Below are positions 25,128 to 33,779 of a stretch of 64,000 bases of DNA, one piece after another. A program made the translations under genes and the position numbers. The DNA lies in NCBI GenBank assembly GCA_965242905.1, contig CBDETM010000002.1, positions 2,232,001-2,296,000 on the forward strand, written 5' to 3'. Numbering within the stretch: the first letter of the stretch is position 1; each line of letters opens with the position of its first letter. The stretch comes from Bin5 sp965242905. Its GTDB lineage: Bacteria > Chloroflexota > Anaerolineae > Caldilineales > Caldilineaceae. The notes under the pieces are model-generated. The model searched no databases and was not told where the DNA came from. It was given only the letters and a program-made list of their open reading frames with translations.

Positions 25128-25922
25128 TCATGGCGACGGGAAGGACCTGGCGTTCCTGCGCTGCCGCGCGGCCTCGAAGAGAATGACGGCGCCGGCGGCG
25201 GCAACGTTGAGCGATTCGGTGGCGGCGGCCATGGGAACCGCCACGGTTTCCGCTCTTTCCCGCATCTGTGAACTCGCACCGTGCGCCTCGCTGCCGAGCA
25301 CCAGCGCCGACGGTTCGCTCCAGTCGACTTCGTCGTAGAGGGTGCTGGCCTGTGCGCTCGCCAGATAGAGGGGCTGGCCGGTGGGCAGGGCGGCCCAGAC
25401 CGCTTCCCAGGTTTCCAGGATACGAATTGGAACACGGAAGTGCGCGCCCATGGCCGCGCGCAGGACTTTGCCGTTGAACGGGTCGACGCAGCCGGGCGCG
25501 AACAGGACCTGGTCGGCGCCGGCGGCGGCGGCCGTGCGCAGGAGGGTGCCGGCGTTGCCGGGGTCCCGCACGCCGTCGAGAATGAGAGTGAGCGCGGCGA
25601 CGGAAGGCAGGGGGAGCTCCGGTATGGGGACCACGGCTGCGATGCTCTGCGGCGATACGGTCTCGCTGATCTTGTCGAGAATGGCGGGGGGGACAAGGTA
25701 GAGGGGGCAGACCCGTTGGAGCTGCGCTGCAACTTCCGGCTGCGCGTCTGCGGCGGGGGCGGTGATGAAGCAGGTGTGGAAGGGCGCGCCGATGGTCAGG
25801 GCGTCCTGCACGAGGCGCGTCCCTTCCAGCAGACAGAGGCCGTGGGCCTGGCGGTGGCGGCGGCGGTGCAACCTGGCCGCCAGTTTGATCTGGGGATTGC
25901 TGGCGCTGGTGATCTCTTTCAT
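25128..25922 (-). CDS. TrmH/SpoU-family 2'-O-ribose RNA methyltransferase (RlmB-like)
   Basis: 264 aa from the ATG at 25922. An N-terminal substrate-binding part starts ITSASNPQIKLAARLHRRRHR and LLEGTRLVQDAL; the SPOUT knot domain shows the three family motifs: LTLILDGVRDPGNAGTLLRTA, ALVLGSEAHGAS and VAVPMAAATESLNVAAAGAVILFEA. It uses S-adenosylmethionine to methylate a ribose in 23S rRNA or tRNA. It follows the infC-rpmI-rplT operon on the same strand but is separated from it by a terminator at 26014-26040. Confidence 0.92.
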   Translation of the reverse strand: MKEITSASNPQIKLAARLHRRRHRQAHGLCLLEGTRLVQDALTIGAPFHTCFITAPAADAQPEVAAQLQRVCPLYLVPPAILDKISETVSPQSIAAVVPIPELPLPSVAALTLILDGVRDPGNAGTLLRTAAAAGADQVLFAPGCVDPFNGKVLRAAMGAHFRVPIRILETWEAVWAALPTGQPLYLASAQASTLYDEVDWSEPSALVLGSEAHGASSQMRERAETVAVPMAAATESLNVAAAGAVILFEAARQRRNARSFPSP

Positions 25923-26013
25923 CGGCAATCTGAAGCGCAGGCTCTCCGAAGAGAGTTACGGCGCCGACGCGGGGGGTCTAGGCGCATCAAATGCCGGCGC
26001 CGGACAGATCGGA

Positions 26014-26040
26014 CAAAAAAGCAGAGACGTATGTCTCTGC
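26014..26040 (-). terminator. Terminator of the infC-rpmI-rplT operon
   Basis: Minus-strand stem GCAGAGAC/GTCTCTGC (26021-26040) with a 4-nt loop and a following TTTTTTG. It lies 84 bases after rplT. Confidence 0.9.
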
Positions 26041-26123
26041 AATCTGCACTCTGCGTTGTGGGACGGCCGGGCGGCCGTTGCATGCAATAGTACGTTCAAT
26101 CGGTGAAACGGCAGCGCAATGGA

Positions 26124-26480
26124 TCAGTTTACGTGGCTTTTAGCCAGTTCAGCCAGGGCACTGAAACCTTCTGCGTCGTTTGCGGCGATATCGGCCAGTA
26201 CTTTACGGTCCACTTGGACATCGGCCTTCTTTAGCCCGTAGATCAGGTGGCTGTAGTTGATGCCATTGATCCGGGCCGCGGCATTGATACGGGTAATCCA
26301 CAGCCGGCGGAAGTCGCGTTTGCGGGTGCGGCGGTCGCGATAGGCAAAGGCCAGTGATCTGATCATCGCCTCATTGGCGCGCTTGAAGAGCTTGGACCGG
26401 CTGCCAAACTGGCCCTTGGTGAACTTGAGTACTTTTTTATGGCGCCTGTGCGCATAAACCTTTGGTCTGGAACGTGCCAT
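26124..26480 (-). CDS. rplT: 50S ribosomal protein L20
   Basis: 118 aa, full length. Hallmarks: KFTKGQFGSRSKLFKRANEA, FAYRDRRTRKRDFRRLWITR and INAAARINGINYSHLIYGLK. It binds 23S rRNA early in 50S assembly and in other bacteria represses its own operon through the mRNA leader. Last gene of the infC-rpmI-rplT operon, with an unusually long spacer (157 bp) from rpmI. Confidence 0.98.
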   Translation of the reverse strand: MARSRPKVYAHRRHKKVLKFTKGQFGSRSKLFKRANEAMIRSLAFAYRDRRTRKRDFRRLWITRINAAARINGINYSHLIYGLKKADVQVDRKVLADIAANDAEGFSALAELAKSHVN

Positions 26481-26637
26481 TGGTTAAATCCTTGTATCTA
26501 ACGGTTGCGATGCCTGGGAGCGGGTCGCTTTGGGCCTGAGCCGCCTGCATGGTTGGATAGGCGATGGAACTGCAATCGGGTCGGGGACGAAAAAACGCGT
26601 TGCGCTCTGCCAGGTTCCCGACCCCGTCGAGACAGGC

Positions 26638-26826
26638 CTAGGAGACCAGCTTTTTGGCGGCTATGGCCTGACCTTTGTTTGGGCTCGTAATCTTGTGGCG
26701 GTAGTCGCTGACCTTGCGCTTTTTGCGGCGCAGGTGGTTGCCGCCCTGTTTGCGGCGCAGCAACTTACCGTTTTTCGTCACACGGAAGCGCTTTTGCGCG
26801 CCCTTATGGCTCTTCATTTTTGGCAT
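26638..26826 (-). CDS. rpmI: 50S ribosomal protein L35
   Basis: 62 aa, full length: MPKMKSHKGAQKRFRVTKNG, then a Lys/Arg-rich middle and HKITSPNKGQA. Middle gene of the operon; 234 bp separate it from infC, and that spacer holds two hairpins that could tune expression of the two ribosomal proteins against IF-3. Confidence 0.97.
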   Translation of the reverse strand: MPKMKSHKGAQKRFRVTKNGKLLRRKQGGNHLRRKKRKVSDYRHKITSPNKGQAIAAKKLVS

Positions 26827-26910
26827 AGGTCTTCTCGGTTGTTGCCGCGCCCCTTACATGCAGAGACAGACCGGGCCTGCACGATAGGATGCAGTAGCTA
26901 AACGAAAATC

Positions 26911-26975
26911 GCGCCCCCTTAAGGCGGGGGCGCATTGGACATTGTCACACCCGTCAGCGCATGCGCAACTGACGG
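26911..26975 (-). promoter_or_regulatory. Two hairpins in the infC-rpmI spacer
   Basis: GCGCCCCC/GGGGGCGC (26911-26933) and CCGTCAG/CTGACGG around GCGCATGCGC (26951-26975). Neither has a U-run, so they suggest RNA processing, partial termination or L20 binding. In other phyla L20 acts through structured RNA in this operon. Confidence 0.55.
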
Positions 26976-27060
26976 CGTCATGCAAGCCTAAATGATAGCA
27001 CAGCCGCCCGCCAAGCTCAAAATTTGGCGGTCGGCAGCTACAGGATGCTATGAAGTTCGA

Positions 27061-27573
27061 CTACGAGGCCGGGGCGAGAAGCATCACCATGCTGCGGCCT
27101 TCAAAGCCCGGATGGGATTCGACGACAGCTTCGTCCTCCAACTCTTCCGTCACCCGTTTCATCAAGTCAAGGGCAATGTCGCGGTGGACGATCTCGCGGC
27201 CGCGGAAGCGGATGCGTACCCGTACTTTGGCTCCATCCTTCAGGAACTTTCTCGTTTTGTTGAGAACGACCTGAATATCATGTTCGCCCGTCTTAGGCCG
27301 CAAGCGCACTTCCTTGATCTCGATCTGCTTCTGGGCCTTGCGTGACTCCCGCTCCCGTTTCTGTCTCTCGTAGAGGTACTTGCCATAGTCCATAAACCGG
27401 CATACCGGTGGATTGGCATTGGGCGCAACCTCTACCAGATCCAGATCTCTCTCCTCGGCGGCCTGCAGAGCGGCCTGCACATCCATGATGCCGAGTTGCG
27501 TGCCAACTTCATCGATGACCCGCACCTCGCGCGTACGAATCCGGTGGTTGATTCGTGTTGTGTTTCTGCTAAT
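27061..27573 (-). CDS. infC: Translation initiation factor IF-3 with an ATT start codon
   Basis: 170 aa when read from ATT at 27573. The first ATG/GTG-type start in frame (27525) would cut off ISRNTRINHRIRTRE, the conserved N-terminus of IF-3. AAAGGAG lies 7 bases before the ATT. Two-domain IF-3 is intact: LGIMDVQAALQAAEERDLDLVEV with NPPVCRFMDYGKYLYE, then the 30S-binding C domain (IKEVRLRPKTGEHDIQVVLN, FRGREIVHRDIALDL). IF-3 proofreads start codons, so a rare AUU start lets it repress itself, as in E. coli. First gene of infC-rpmI-rplT, with a strong promoter and a leader of ~175 nt. Confidence 0.96.
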   Translation of the reverse strand: MSRNTTRINHRIRTREVRVIDEVGTQLGIMDVQAALQAAEERDLDLVEVAPNANPPVCRFMDYGKYLYERQKRERESRKAQKQIEIKEVRLRPKTGEHDIQVVLNKTRKFLKDGAKVRVRIRFRGREIVHRDIALDLMKRVTEELEDEAVVESHPGFEGRSMVMLLAPAS

Positions 27574-27747
27574 TCCTGATCTCCTTTGGGCGTTTTGCCC
27601 TTAACACCACAGATGTAGAGACGCTCTCCCCTTGTGAGTAGATAAATCCTTGCGCCCGAATGTTAAGGTGGTAGCGCATTGAAACACCTATTTCAAAATG
27701 GGGATGCTGTCAAAAAACATCTGTGGAAAACGATCGACTGTAAAATC
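27574..27747 (-). promoter_or_regulatory. infC leader RNA
   Basis: About 174 nt between the predicted start and infC. Small stems are visible: TTGAAA/TTTCAA, GAGA-GCG-TCTC, and GGGC-AAAAC-GCCC right before the AAAGGAG, the last able to affect access to the ribosome-binding site. It could be an L20/IF-3 autoregulatory leader; I cannot match a known family by eye. Confidence 0.55.
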
Positions 27748-27753
27748 CGTGAG

Positions 27754-27782
27754 AGTATAACATTACAAAAGTGCTACGTCAA
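27754..27782 (-). promoter_or_regulatory. Promoter of infC-rpmI-rplT
   Basis: Minus strand: TTGACG (27782-27777), 17-bp spacer, TATACT (27759-27754). Near consensus. Confidence 0.85.
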
Positions 27783-27988
27783 GCCTGAAAAAAGCGCCTG
27801 AACGTTGCCCCAATAGGTGGACAACTGCTGTCTGAATCAGGTTGTTCAGAACCTGTAGATGCTCAGGTTTGGAGACGACAGGTCGTTGTCCGGAACACAG
27901 TTTTCGTGTTTGGGCGCCGCCAGGTTAACAGGCTGCCTGAACATGGCGATTACGTGCATCACCGCACGTATGCGGCGCCAGAGACCAA

Positions 27989-28013
27989 CAGGGGCACCAG
28001 TCGAGCGCCCCTG
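27989..28013 (-). terminator. Hairpin after the five-Cache gene
   Basis: CAGGGGC/GCCCCTG stem 45 bases beyond the stop codon on the minus strand, followed only by TTGGTCTC. The surrounding 3' region is duplicated after the two-Cache paralogue, where the stem is longer and followed by TTCTTCTTT. Confidence 0.5.
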
Positions 28014-28057
28014 CTGTTTTGTCTTATCACCGCGTCCAGAGGGCACGCAGCGAAAGT

Positions 28058-30199
28058 CTATTCATACCAGCCGGAGCCAATGAGCAGTCCGTCGTGGCGC
28101 ACGGTCCAGGAGTGCTTGGTCTCCTCCTCGCCGGTGGCGGGATTGACGAAGACGTAGTGTACCCACAACCCCTCTTCCGTGGCTTGCAGCATGTCGGTGC
28201 CGAAATGATAGCCGGTGGAGTCCAGGCCCAGCTCTTCCTTCAGGTCCATACCCAGTAGATCCGGGTTGGCGTGGGCAATTAACTGATCGTTCTCGTCGAA
28301 GATGTAGACATACCACGCCCCGTCCACGCTTGCCGACGTATTGTAATAGGCGACCGCCTCTTCGCGGCCATACGCCTTGTAGTACCGGAGCGCACGATCG
28401 ACGACGGCGACGGTGTATTCGGCCGGTTGCGCCTTGGTCACTGCCGTAGCCAGAGTAGGCAGGACCTGATACCAGCCGGAGCCGAATAGCAGCCCATCAT
28501 GCCTGACCATCCAGGAATGCTTGAGCTCCTGGTTGCCGGTGACGGGGTTGAGGAAGACATAGTCTACCCACAGTCCTTCCTCGGTCGCGCTGAGCATCAG
28601 ATCGCCAAAGCGATAGCCGGTGACATCAACGGCCAGGTCACCCTTCGCATCTTCTCCTAACAGGTCAGGGATGGGGGAGGCGATCACATGATCGTTCTCA
28701 TCCAAGATGAAGACAAACCATTCGCCGTCCACGCTTTCCGGGGAGTTGTAGTATTCGATCGTCGCCTCCCGCCCCTCGGTCTCATATCGTTGCAAGGCCT
28801 GCTCTACCATGGCCACGGTGTAGCCCGCACGGTCCGCTTTGGTGACGCCCACTTTCAGACCGGGCAGGACCTGGTACCAGCCGGAGCCGAAGAGCAGCCC
28901 GTCCCGCCTGACCACCCAGGAATGTTTGAACTCCTGGTTGCCGGTGGAAAGGTTCTGGAAGAGATAGTCCACCCACAGTCCCTCTTCGGTCGCGGTGAGC
29001 ATCAGGTCGCCGAAGCGGTAGCCGGTGACATCGACGCCCAGGTCTCCCTTCAGGTCCATGCCAATGAGATCGGGATTGGCGTGGGCGATCAACTTATCGT
29101 CCTCATCGAAGATAAAGACATAGTATTCGCCGTCCGCGCTCTCCGGTGTGTTGTAGTACTCGACCGTCGCCTCTCGCCCCTGGGCTTCATAGCGCTGCAG
29201 GGCCTGCTCTACCATGGCTACGGTGTAGGCCACGGGATGCGCTTTGGTGGCGCCCAATTGCAAGCCGGGCAGGACCTGGTACCAGCCGGAGCCGAAGATA
29301 AGGCCGTCATAACGGACGACCCAGGTATGTTTGTATTCATGGTTGCCTGTGGCGATATTGAGGAAGAAGTAGTCGACCCAGAGGCCTTCCTCGTCGACAC
29401 TGTGCAGGAGTTCACCGTAATGGTATCCGGTGATGTCGACGCCGAGCTCGCCAATTTCATCGCCTATGGAATACTGTCCGCGCAGTTCCTCTCTGGGGTG
29501 GCCGATGAGGATGTCGTTTTCGTCGATGAGGAAGACATACCATTCGCCGTCAAGGTTTGCGGGCGAGTTGATGTATTCGAGGGTGGCTGCGCGTCCCTCG
29601 GTCTTGTAGCGTTGGATGGCCTGTTCAACAAGATGGACGGAGTAGCCTGGACGATCGGCCTTAGTGGGGGCGCTGCGGGAGAGGTCGGGCAGAATCTGAT
29701 ACCAGCCGGAAGCGAAGATCAGCCCGTCGTGGCGCACCGCCCAAGTATGCTTGAACTCCTGGTTGCCGGTGGCAAGGTTGAGGAAGATGTAATCGACCCA
29801 TCTCCCCTCCTCGGTGGCGCCGGCGATGGCTTCGCCTTGTCGATAGCCGGTGATATCCACCCCTACAGGGCCGTGCAGGCTCTCACCCAGCAGATCCGGG
29901 TTGGCGTGGGCGATTATCTCGTCGTTCTCATCGACGATGAAAACATACCACTCGCCGTCCACGCTTTCCGGGGAGTTGTAGTAGTCAACGGTGGCCTCCC
30001 GTCCCTGGGCGTCGTAGCGTTGCAGAGCTTTCTCTACCATGGCCACCGTGAACCCGGCGCGATCGGCCTTGGTAACCTGTTGGGTGACGGCGCCATCCAT
30101 TTGCAAATTGGATGTCATGTATTGATCACAGCCGGACACAAACAGGGCGGCAGCTGTCAGTACGGCTGCTAATCTACTAAGTAACAAACGGTTGTGCAT
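28058..30199 (-). CDS. Lipoprotein of five tandem Cache domains
   Basis: 713 aa from the second of two ATGs, spaced 6 bases from GGAGG. A type II signal with lipobox FVSGC (Cys about 24) predicts a lipid-anchored extracytoplasmic protein. The rest is five repeats of ~132 residues, each reading KADRxGYTVAMVEQALQRY, G-REATVEYYNSPESVDGEWY, VFIxDENDxLIAHANPDLLG, then VTGYxFGDxxxxATEEGLWV, DY-FLNPxTGNQExKHSW and VRHDGLLFGSGWYQVLP. This is a single-Cache (sCache_2-like) sensor fold that binds small organic ligands. No TM, kinase, methyl-accepting or cyclase domain is attached, so it may work as a multivalent ligand-binding or co-receptor protein. A two-repeat paralogue lies at 33780. Confidence 0.85.
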   Translation of the reverse strand: MHNRLLLSRLAAVLTAAALFVSGCDQYMTSNLQMDGAVTQQVTKADRAGFTVAMVEKALQRYDAQGREATVDYYNSPESVDGEWYVFIVDENDEIIAHANPDLLGESLHGPVGVDITGYRQGEAIAGATEEGRWVDYIFLNLATGNQEFKHTWAVRHDGLIFASGWYQILPDLSRSAPTKADRPGYSVHLVEQAIQRYKTEGRAATLEYINSPANLDGEWYVFLIDENDILIGHPREELRGQYSIGDEIGELGVDITGYHYGELLHSVDEEGLWVDYFFLNIATGNHEYKHTWVVRYDGLIFGSGWYQVLPGLQLGATKAHPVAYTVAMVEQALQRYEAQGREATVEYYNTPESADGEYYVFIFDEDDKLIAHANPDLIGMDLKGDLGVDVTGYRFGDLMLTATEEGLWVDYLFQNLSTGNQEFKHSWVVRRDGLLFGSGWYQVLPGLKVGVTKADRAGYTVAMVEQALQRYETEGREATIEYYNSPESVDGEWFVFILDENDHVIASPIPDLLGEDAKGDLAVDVTGYRFGDLMLSATEEGLWVDYVFLNPVTGNQELKHSWMVRHDGLLFGSGWYQVLPTLATAVTKAQPAEYTVAVVDRALRYYKAYGREEAVAYYNTSASVDGAWYVYIFDENDQLIAHANPDLLGMDLKEELGLDSTGYHFGTDMLQATEEGLWVHYVFVNPATGEEETKHSWTVRHDGLLIGSGWYE

Positions 30200-30261
30200 C
30201 ATCTACCTCCAGTAGCGCTCTTCATTGAGAGCCGGTTATTCCGGGTCGAACGGTTAAACAT

Positions 30262-30330
30262 GAAGATTTCACAGAAACATACCGAACACACCTGCACCGA
30301 GCCATCCAGTGAGGTGTGTTCGGCAGTAGG
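30262..30330 (-). promoter_or_regulatory. Conserved hairpin leader element, copy 1 (before the five-Cache gene)
   Basis: CCGAACACACCT (30282-30293) and AGGTGTGTTCGG (30312-30323) form a perfect 12-bp stem with an inner 5-bp stem. About 70 bases around it are nearly repeated at 34847-34910 before the two-Cache paralogue. Confidence 0.75.
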
Positions 30331-30472
30331 CAAAACGTATGCGCTCCAGCCTGTACTTCAGCGCGCGAATATTTTCGCATGCGCCTCTATCGAGCGGAGG
30401 CGCGGATGGTTCAAGGCACTACCAGTTTCGTACTTCACGCGAAAGATGCGCATGTGTGACGGGCCGTTCTCT

Positions 30473-32287
30473 CTACAGTGTCTTGGCGCGGGTGGCGATA
30501 CGCTCAGCGACAAGCGAGACGAACTCTGCCACCGGCATGCCGTTCTGGCGGACGCCGTCGCGGCGGCGCAGCGAAACGGTCTCTTCTTCCACCTCGCGAT
30601 CACCCACGATCAACATATAGGGCACCTTCATACCCTGGGCTTGGCGGATCTTGTTGTTCATGCGGTCGCTGCTCAGGTCGGCGGAGACCCGCGCCCCAGT
30701 CTCGCCAAGCCGCTTTTCGATCTGGACTGCGTACTCGTTGTGGGCCGACGTAACGGGAATGACCCGCACCTGTTCGGGCGACAGCCAGACCGGGAAGTTG
30801 CCGCCGTAATGCTCGATAAGGAAGCCGATCATGCGTTCGTGTGTGCTCAGCGGCGCGCGGTGGATGCACAACGGGATCTCCTCTTCGCCGGCGGCGTTGA
30901 TGTAGGAGAGGTCCAACCGTTCCGGCTGGGCGAAGTCGACCTGATTGGTGGCGAGGGTGAACTCGCGGCCGATGGCGCTCCAGATCTGGACGTCGATCTT
31001 GGGGCCGTAGAAGGCGGCCTCGTCCGGCTCCTCTTCAAAGGGCACGTCGCCGTCGGTCATGGCCTGGCGCACCATCTCCTCGGTCTGCAGCCAGAGGGAG
31101 CGGTTGTCGACGTACTTATCGCCCAGCTTTCTGGGGTGATGTGTGCTCAGACGCATGACAAAGCGTTCGATATCGAAGAGGTCGAAGTAGTACTTGTACA
31201 GGTCGATGACGCGCATGAACTCCTCGGCAAACTGCGCCTCGGTGCAGTAGATGTGGGCGTCGTTCATCTGCATCGAACGGACGCGCATCAGTCCGAAGAG
31301 CTCCCCGCTCTGTTCATAGCGGTAGCAGGTCCCGTACTCGGCCAGGCGCACGGGCAGTTCGCGATAGCTGCGCAGTTTGGAGCCGAAGATCTTGTGGTGC
31401 ATCGGGCAGTTCATCGGCTTCACGTAGTAGGTGACGCCCTCCATCTCCATCGGCGGGTACATACTGTCTTTGTAGAAGACGAGGTGCCCGCTGCGCAGGA
31501 AGAGGTCCTCCTTGGTGAGATGGGGGGTGCGCACGCGATCGTAGCCGGCGGCCTCTTCGGTCTCTTTGGCGAGGCGTTCGAGCTCTTCGATGATGATGGC
31601 GCCGCGCGGCAGCCAGAGGGGCAGGCCCGGCCCGACCTCCTCTTCGAAGATAAAGATCTCCAGCTCGCGGCCCAGCTTGCGGTGGTCCCGTTTCTTGGCT
31701 TCTTCGAGCTGATCGAGGTGCTTCCTCAGCTCTTTGCGGTTACGCCAGGCGGTGCCGTAGATGCGCTGCAGCATGGTGTTTTTCTCGTCGCCGCGCCAGT
31801 AGGCGCCAGCGACGCTGAGAAGCTGAAAGGCGTCGGCGACGATCTGGCCGGTATGCTCCACGTGGGGACCCCGGCACAGGTCTTCGAATGTATCATGCTT
31901 GTAGGTGCTGATGACAGGCTTCTCAGTAATTTCGTTGCCGTATTCGTCGATTTCGCCCTGTGCCAGGCCGTCGATCAGCTCTAACTTGTAGGGCTGGTCG
32001 GCGAAGAGCTGGCGGGCCTCGGTGTCGCTGACCTCGCGGTAGGCAAACTGGTGCTTGCCGCCGATAATCTGGCGCATGCGCTTCTCGATCGTTTTCAGAT
32101 CGTCCGGCCGGAAGGTACGCGGGGAGCCGTCCTGGTCGACGCCGAGATCAAAATCGTAATAGAAGCCGTTATCGATCGGCGGTCCGATCGCATACTTGGC
32201 TTCGGGATAGAGTTCCAGTACCGCCTGCGCCATGACGTGGGCTGCGCTATGGCGAATTTTATACAGGCCATCTATTTTAACAGCCAT
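30473..32287 (-). CDS. thrS: Threonine--tRNA ligase lacking the TGS domain
   Basis: 604 aa from the ATG at 32287 (AGGAG upstream; the frame to 32326 has no RBS). It charges tRNA-Thr with threonine. The editing domain has HSAAHVMAQAV and the DLCRGPHVEHTG Cys/His; the class II core shows MNCPMHHKIF (Zn Cys), motif 2 YRYEQSGELFGLMRVRSMQM and motif 3 HRAPLSTHERMIGFLIEHYG; the C-terminal anticodon domain is VWLSPEQVRVIPVT... The usual N-terminal ~60-residue TGS domain is absent, as in some other bacterial ThrRS. No T-box was recognised upstream, only a hairpin. Confidence 0.96.
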   Translation of the reverse strand: MAVKIDGLYKIRHSAAHVMAQAVLELYPEAKYAIGPPIDNGFYYDFDLGVDQDGSPRTFRPDDLKTIEKRMRQIIGGKHQFAYREVSDTEARQLFADQPYKLELIDGLAQGEIDEYGNEITEKPVISTYKHDTFEDLCRGPHVEHTGQIVADAFQLLSVAGAYWRGDEKNTMLQRIYGTAWRNRKELRKHLDQLEEAKKRDHRKLGRELEIFIFEEEVGPGLPLWLPRGAIIIEELERLAKETEEAAGYDRVRTPHLTKEDLFLRSGHLVFYKDSMYPPMEMEGVTYYVKPMNCPMHHKIFGSKLRSYRELPVRLAEYGTCYRYEQSGELFGLMRVRSMQMNDAHIYCTEAQFAEEFMRVIDLYKYYFDLFDIERFVMRLSTHHPRKLGDKYVDNRSLWLQTEEMVRQAMTDGDVPFEEEPDEAAFYGPKIDVQIWSAIGREFTLATNQVDFAQPERLDLSYINAAGEEEIPLCIHRAPLSTHERMIGFLIEHYGGNFPVWLSPEQVRVIPVTSAHNEYAVQIEKRLGETGARVSADLSSDRMNNKIRQAQGMKVPYMLIVGDREVEEETVSLRRRDGVRQNGMPVAEFVSLVAERIATRAKTL

Positions 32288-32332
32288 CTCCGTTGCTCCT
32301 GTGAACTTCAGTGGAAGTGGTACCATGCGCTA

Positions 32333-32359
32333 CCACTTCGTTGTCTGATAACGAAGTGG
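32333..32359 (-). promoter_or_regulatory. Hairpin in the thrS leader
   Basis: Perfect 10-bp stem CCACTTCGTT/AACGAAGTGG with a 7-nt loop, 46 bases before the thrS ATG. No U-run and no T-box consensus, so this is either an attenuator-like structure or the end of the upstream M20 gene's transcript. Confidence 0.45.
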
Positions 32360-32405
32360 GTTGCCGCCCGTGGGTGGTAAGACCATGGGCCGCCGGGGTT
32401 CGCCA

Positions 32406-33653
32406 CTAGCCACTTTTAGTCAACCACGCAGCGCTCCACCAGGTAAGGTAGAGCAACTGCTGCATCCCCTTTACCAGCGGTAATGGGTCGATCCATTCGC
32501 TCAGGCGGTGGGCGTCGCCGCCTTCGGTAAGGCCCACACAGACGGCGGGAATGTTGCGGCTGAGGGGCACATTGGCGTCGGTGCTGCTGATGCGCCCATC
32601 GCTGCGTTCTTTAACGCCGAGCTCCTGCAGAATCGTGGAAGCGGCCTGTACGAGCGGATGGCGAAAAGGGAGCCCGCCGGCGGGCCGATTGCCGATCCGT
32701 TCATGGCGCAGCGTCAGGCCGTCATTGTGCGCGCTGTGCGCCTGCGCGTGGCGCTCTACAATCTGTCCGATCTGCCCGTCCAACCAGGCGAGGGTTTCGG
32801 GTGATTCGCTGCGCAGGTCCAGCTCCATCCACGCCTCCTGGGCGATGGAATTGACGGAGGTGCCGCCGCCGATGCGACCGATATTGAAGGTGGTACGCGG
32901 TGTCTGGGGGACCTGCAGTTTAACGAGGTCGCCGGCCAGCAGTACGAGACCGTGAACGGCGCTGGCTGCGCCGAAATCACCCCAACTGTGGCCCCCCGGT
33001 GCGGCGGCGGATGTACGGTAGCGCCGTGCGCCCAGCGCCTGATGGACGATGCGGCCCAGGCCCATCCCTTCAAGCACGATCACTGCGCCGAGGGCGCTGC
33101 GCCCGTTGCGGGAAGGGTCTGCGCTACGGTTTGCCCCGTTGGTATCCGCGGCCAGCCGGTCCACGACGCGGCGCATGCCGCGCAGATCGCCCACGCCCTC
33201 CTCCATCGAATTGGCGACCAGCCAGATGTCCACGGGCGGCGGGGCAAGTTGCGTCAAGGTCTCGGCCAGAGTGAGGAGGCCGGCAACGCCGGTCGAATTG
33301 TCGCCGATGCCGGGGCCGCGGATCAGTCCTTTGTCCAGACGGCGCAAGCGCAGGTCGGTTTCAGGCGGGAAGACGGTGTCGGTGTGGGCGGACACGAGCA
33401 GGGCGGGGCGGTCCTGTGGGCGCGGGCCGCAGACCCGGCCATAGACATTGCCCAGCTTGTCGCGCTCGACATCGGCGAGGCCGATGGCGCGCATGCGATT
33501 CTCGATCCACGCGGCCCGCTCAGCCTCGGCGCCGGTCGGGGCGGGAATCTGTTGGACGGCTATGCAGAGGTCGATAAGTTGCTCGAGCCGGCCGGCATAG
33601 GCTGCGGCTGCGGCCTCTACTGCGCTTCCGTGTGAAAGCCCATCAATCAACAT
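32406..33653 (-). CDS. M20-family metallopeptidase (aminoacylase/carboxypeptidase type)
   Basis: 415 aa. Di-zinc site residues are visible: SAHTDTVFP (His and Asp), GPGIGDNSTGVAGLL (bridging Asp), NSMEEGVGDLRGMR (catalytic Glu pair). The dimerisation-domain motif GGHSWGDFGAASAVHG and the late SSTDANVPLSRNIPAVCVGL follow. Such enzymes split N-acyl amino acids, dipeptides or carbamoylated compounds in the cytoplasm. No signal peptide. It sits alone between thrS and the Cache paralogue on the same strand; substrate unknown. Confidence 0.9.
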   Translation of the reverse strand: MLIDGLSHGSAVEAAAAAYAGRLEQLIDLCIAVQQIPAPTGAEAERAAWIENRMRAIGLADVERDKLGNVYGRVCGPRPQDRPALLVSAHTDTVFPPETDLRLRRLDKGLIRGPGIGDNSTGVAGLLTLAETLTQLAPPPVDIWLVANSMEEGVGDLRGMRRVVDRLAADTNGANRSADPSRNGRSALGAVIVLEGMGLGRIVHQALGARRYRTSAAAPGGHSWGDFGAASAVHGLVLLAGDLVKLQVPQTPRTTFNIGRIGGGTSVNSIAQEAWMELDLRSESPETLAWLDGQIGQIVERHAQAHSAHNDGLTLRHERIGNRPAGGLPFRHPLVQAASTILQELGVKERSDGRISSTDANVPLSRNIPAVCVGLTEGGDAHRLSEWIDPLPLVKGMQQLLYLTWWSAAWLTKSG

Positions 33654-33699
33654 GAAACACCTGTAACAACTGCATGTGCGTCTCTGCCCGCACGCAATT

Positions 33700-33737
33700 C
33701 AAAGAAGAACAGGGGCGCCCGGTGGAGCGCCCCTGTT
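33700..33737 (-). terminator. Terminator after the two-Cache gene
   Basis: Minus-strand stem AACAGGGGCGC/GCGCCCCTGTT (33708-33737), 8-nt loop, followed by CTTCTTTG. It lies 43 bases after the stop codon; homologous to 27989-28013. Confidence 0.75.
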
Positions 33738-33779
33738 GTATTGGCTTATCGCCGCGCCCAGAGGGCACCCATCGAGGGT

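Noticed and set aside
27690..27705. AAAATGGGGATGC near infC as a further copy of the promoter-associated motif
   Set aside because: It lies downstream of the infC promoter and lacks the CCC...GGGATGCACC half, unlike the four accepted copies.
27574..27747. Named L20-leader riboregulator family
   Set aside because: The place is right but I cannot match the consensus structure by eye, so it is given only as a leader.
28688..30172. Long plus-strand frame (494 codons) opposite the five-Cache gene
   Set aside because: It is the antisense of a repeated, GC-rich coding sequence and is repetitive in the same pattern; no start signal or known domain. The minus-strand protein has a signal peptide and conserved fold.
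30194..31984. 596-codon plus-strand frame over thrS
   Set aside because: It mirrors thrS on the other strand (rich in Val, Gly, Asp, typical of antisense of GC-rich genes) with no recognisable domain.
32333..32359. T-box riboswitch before thrS
   Set aside because: There is a hairpin and a TGGTACCA, but no AGGGTGGNACCGCG-type antiterminator, no specifier loop and no U-run; the leader is too short.
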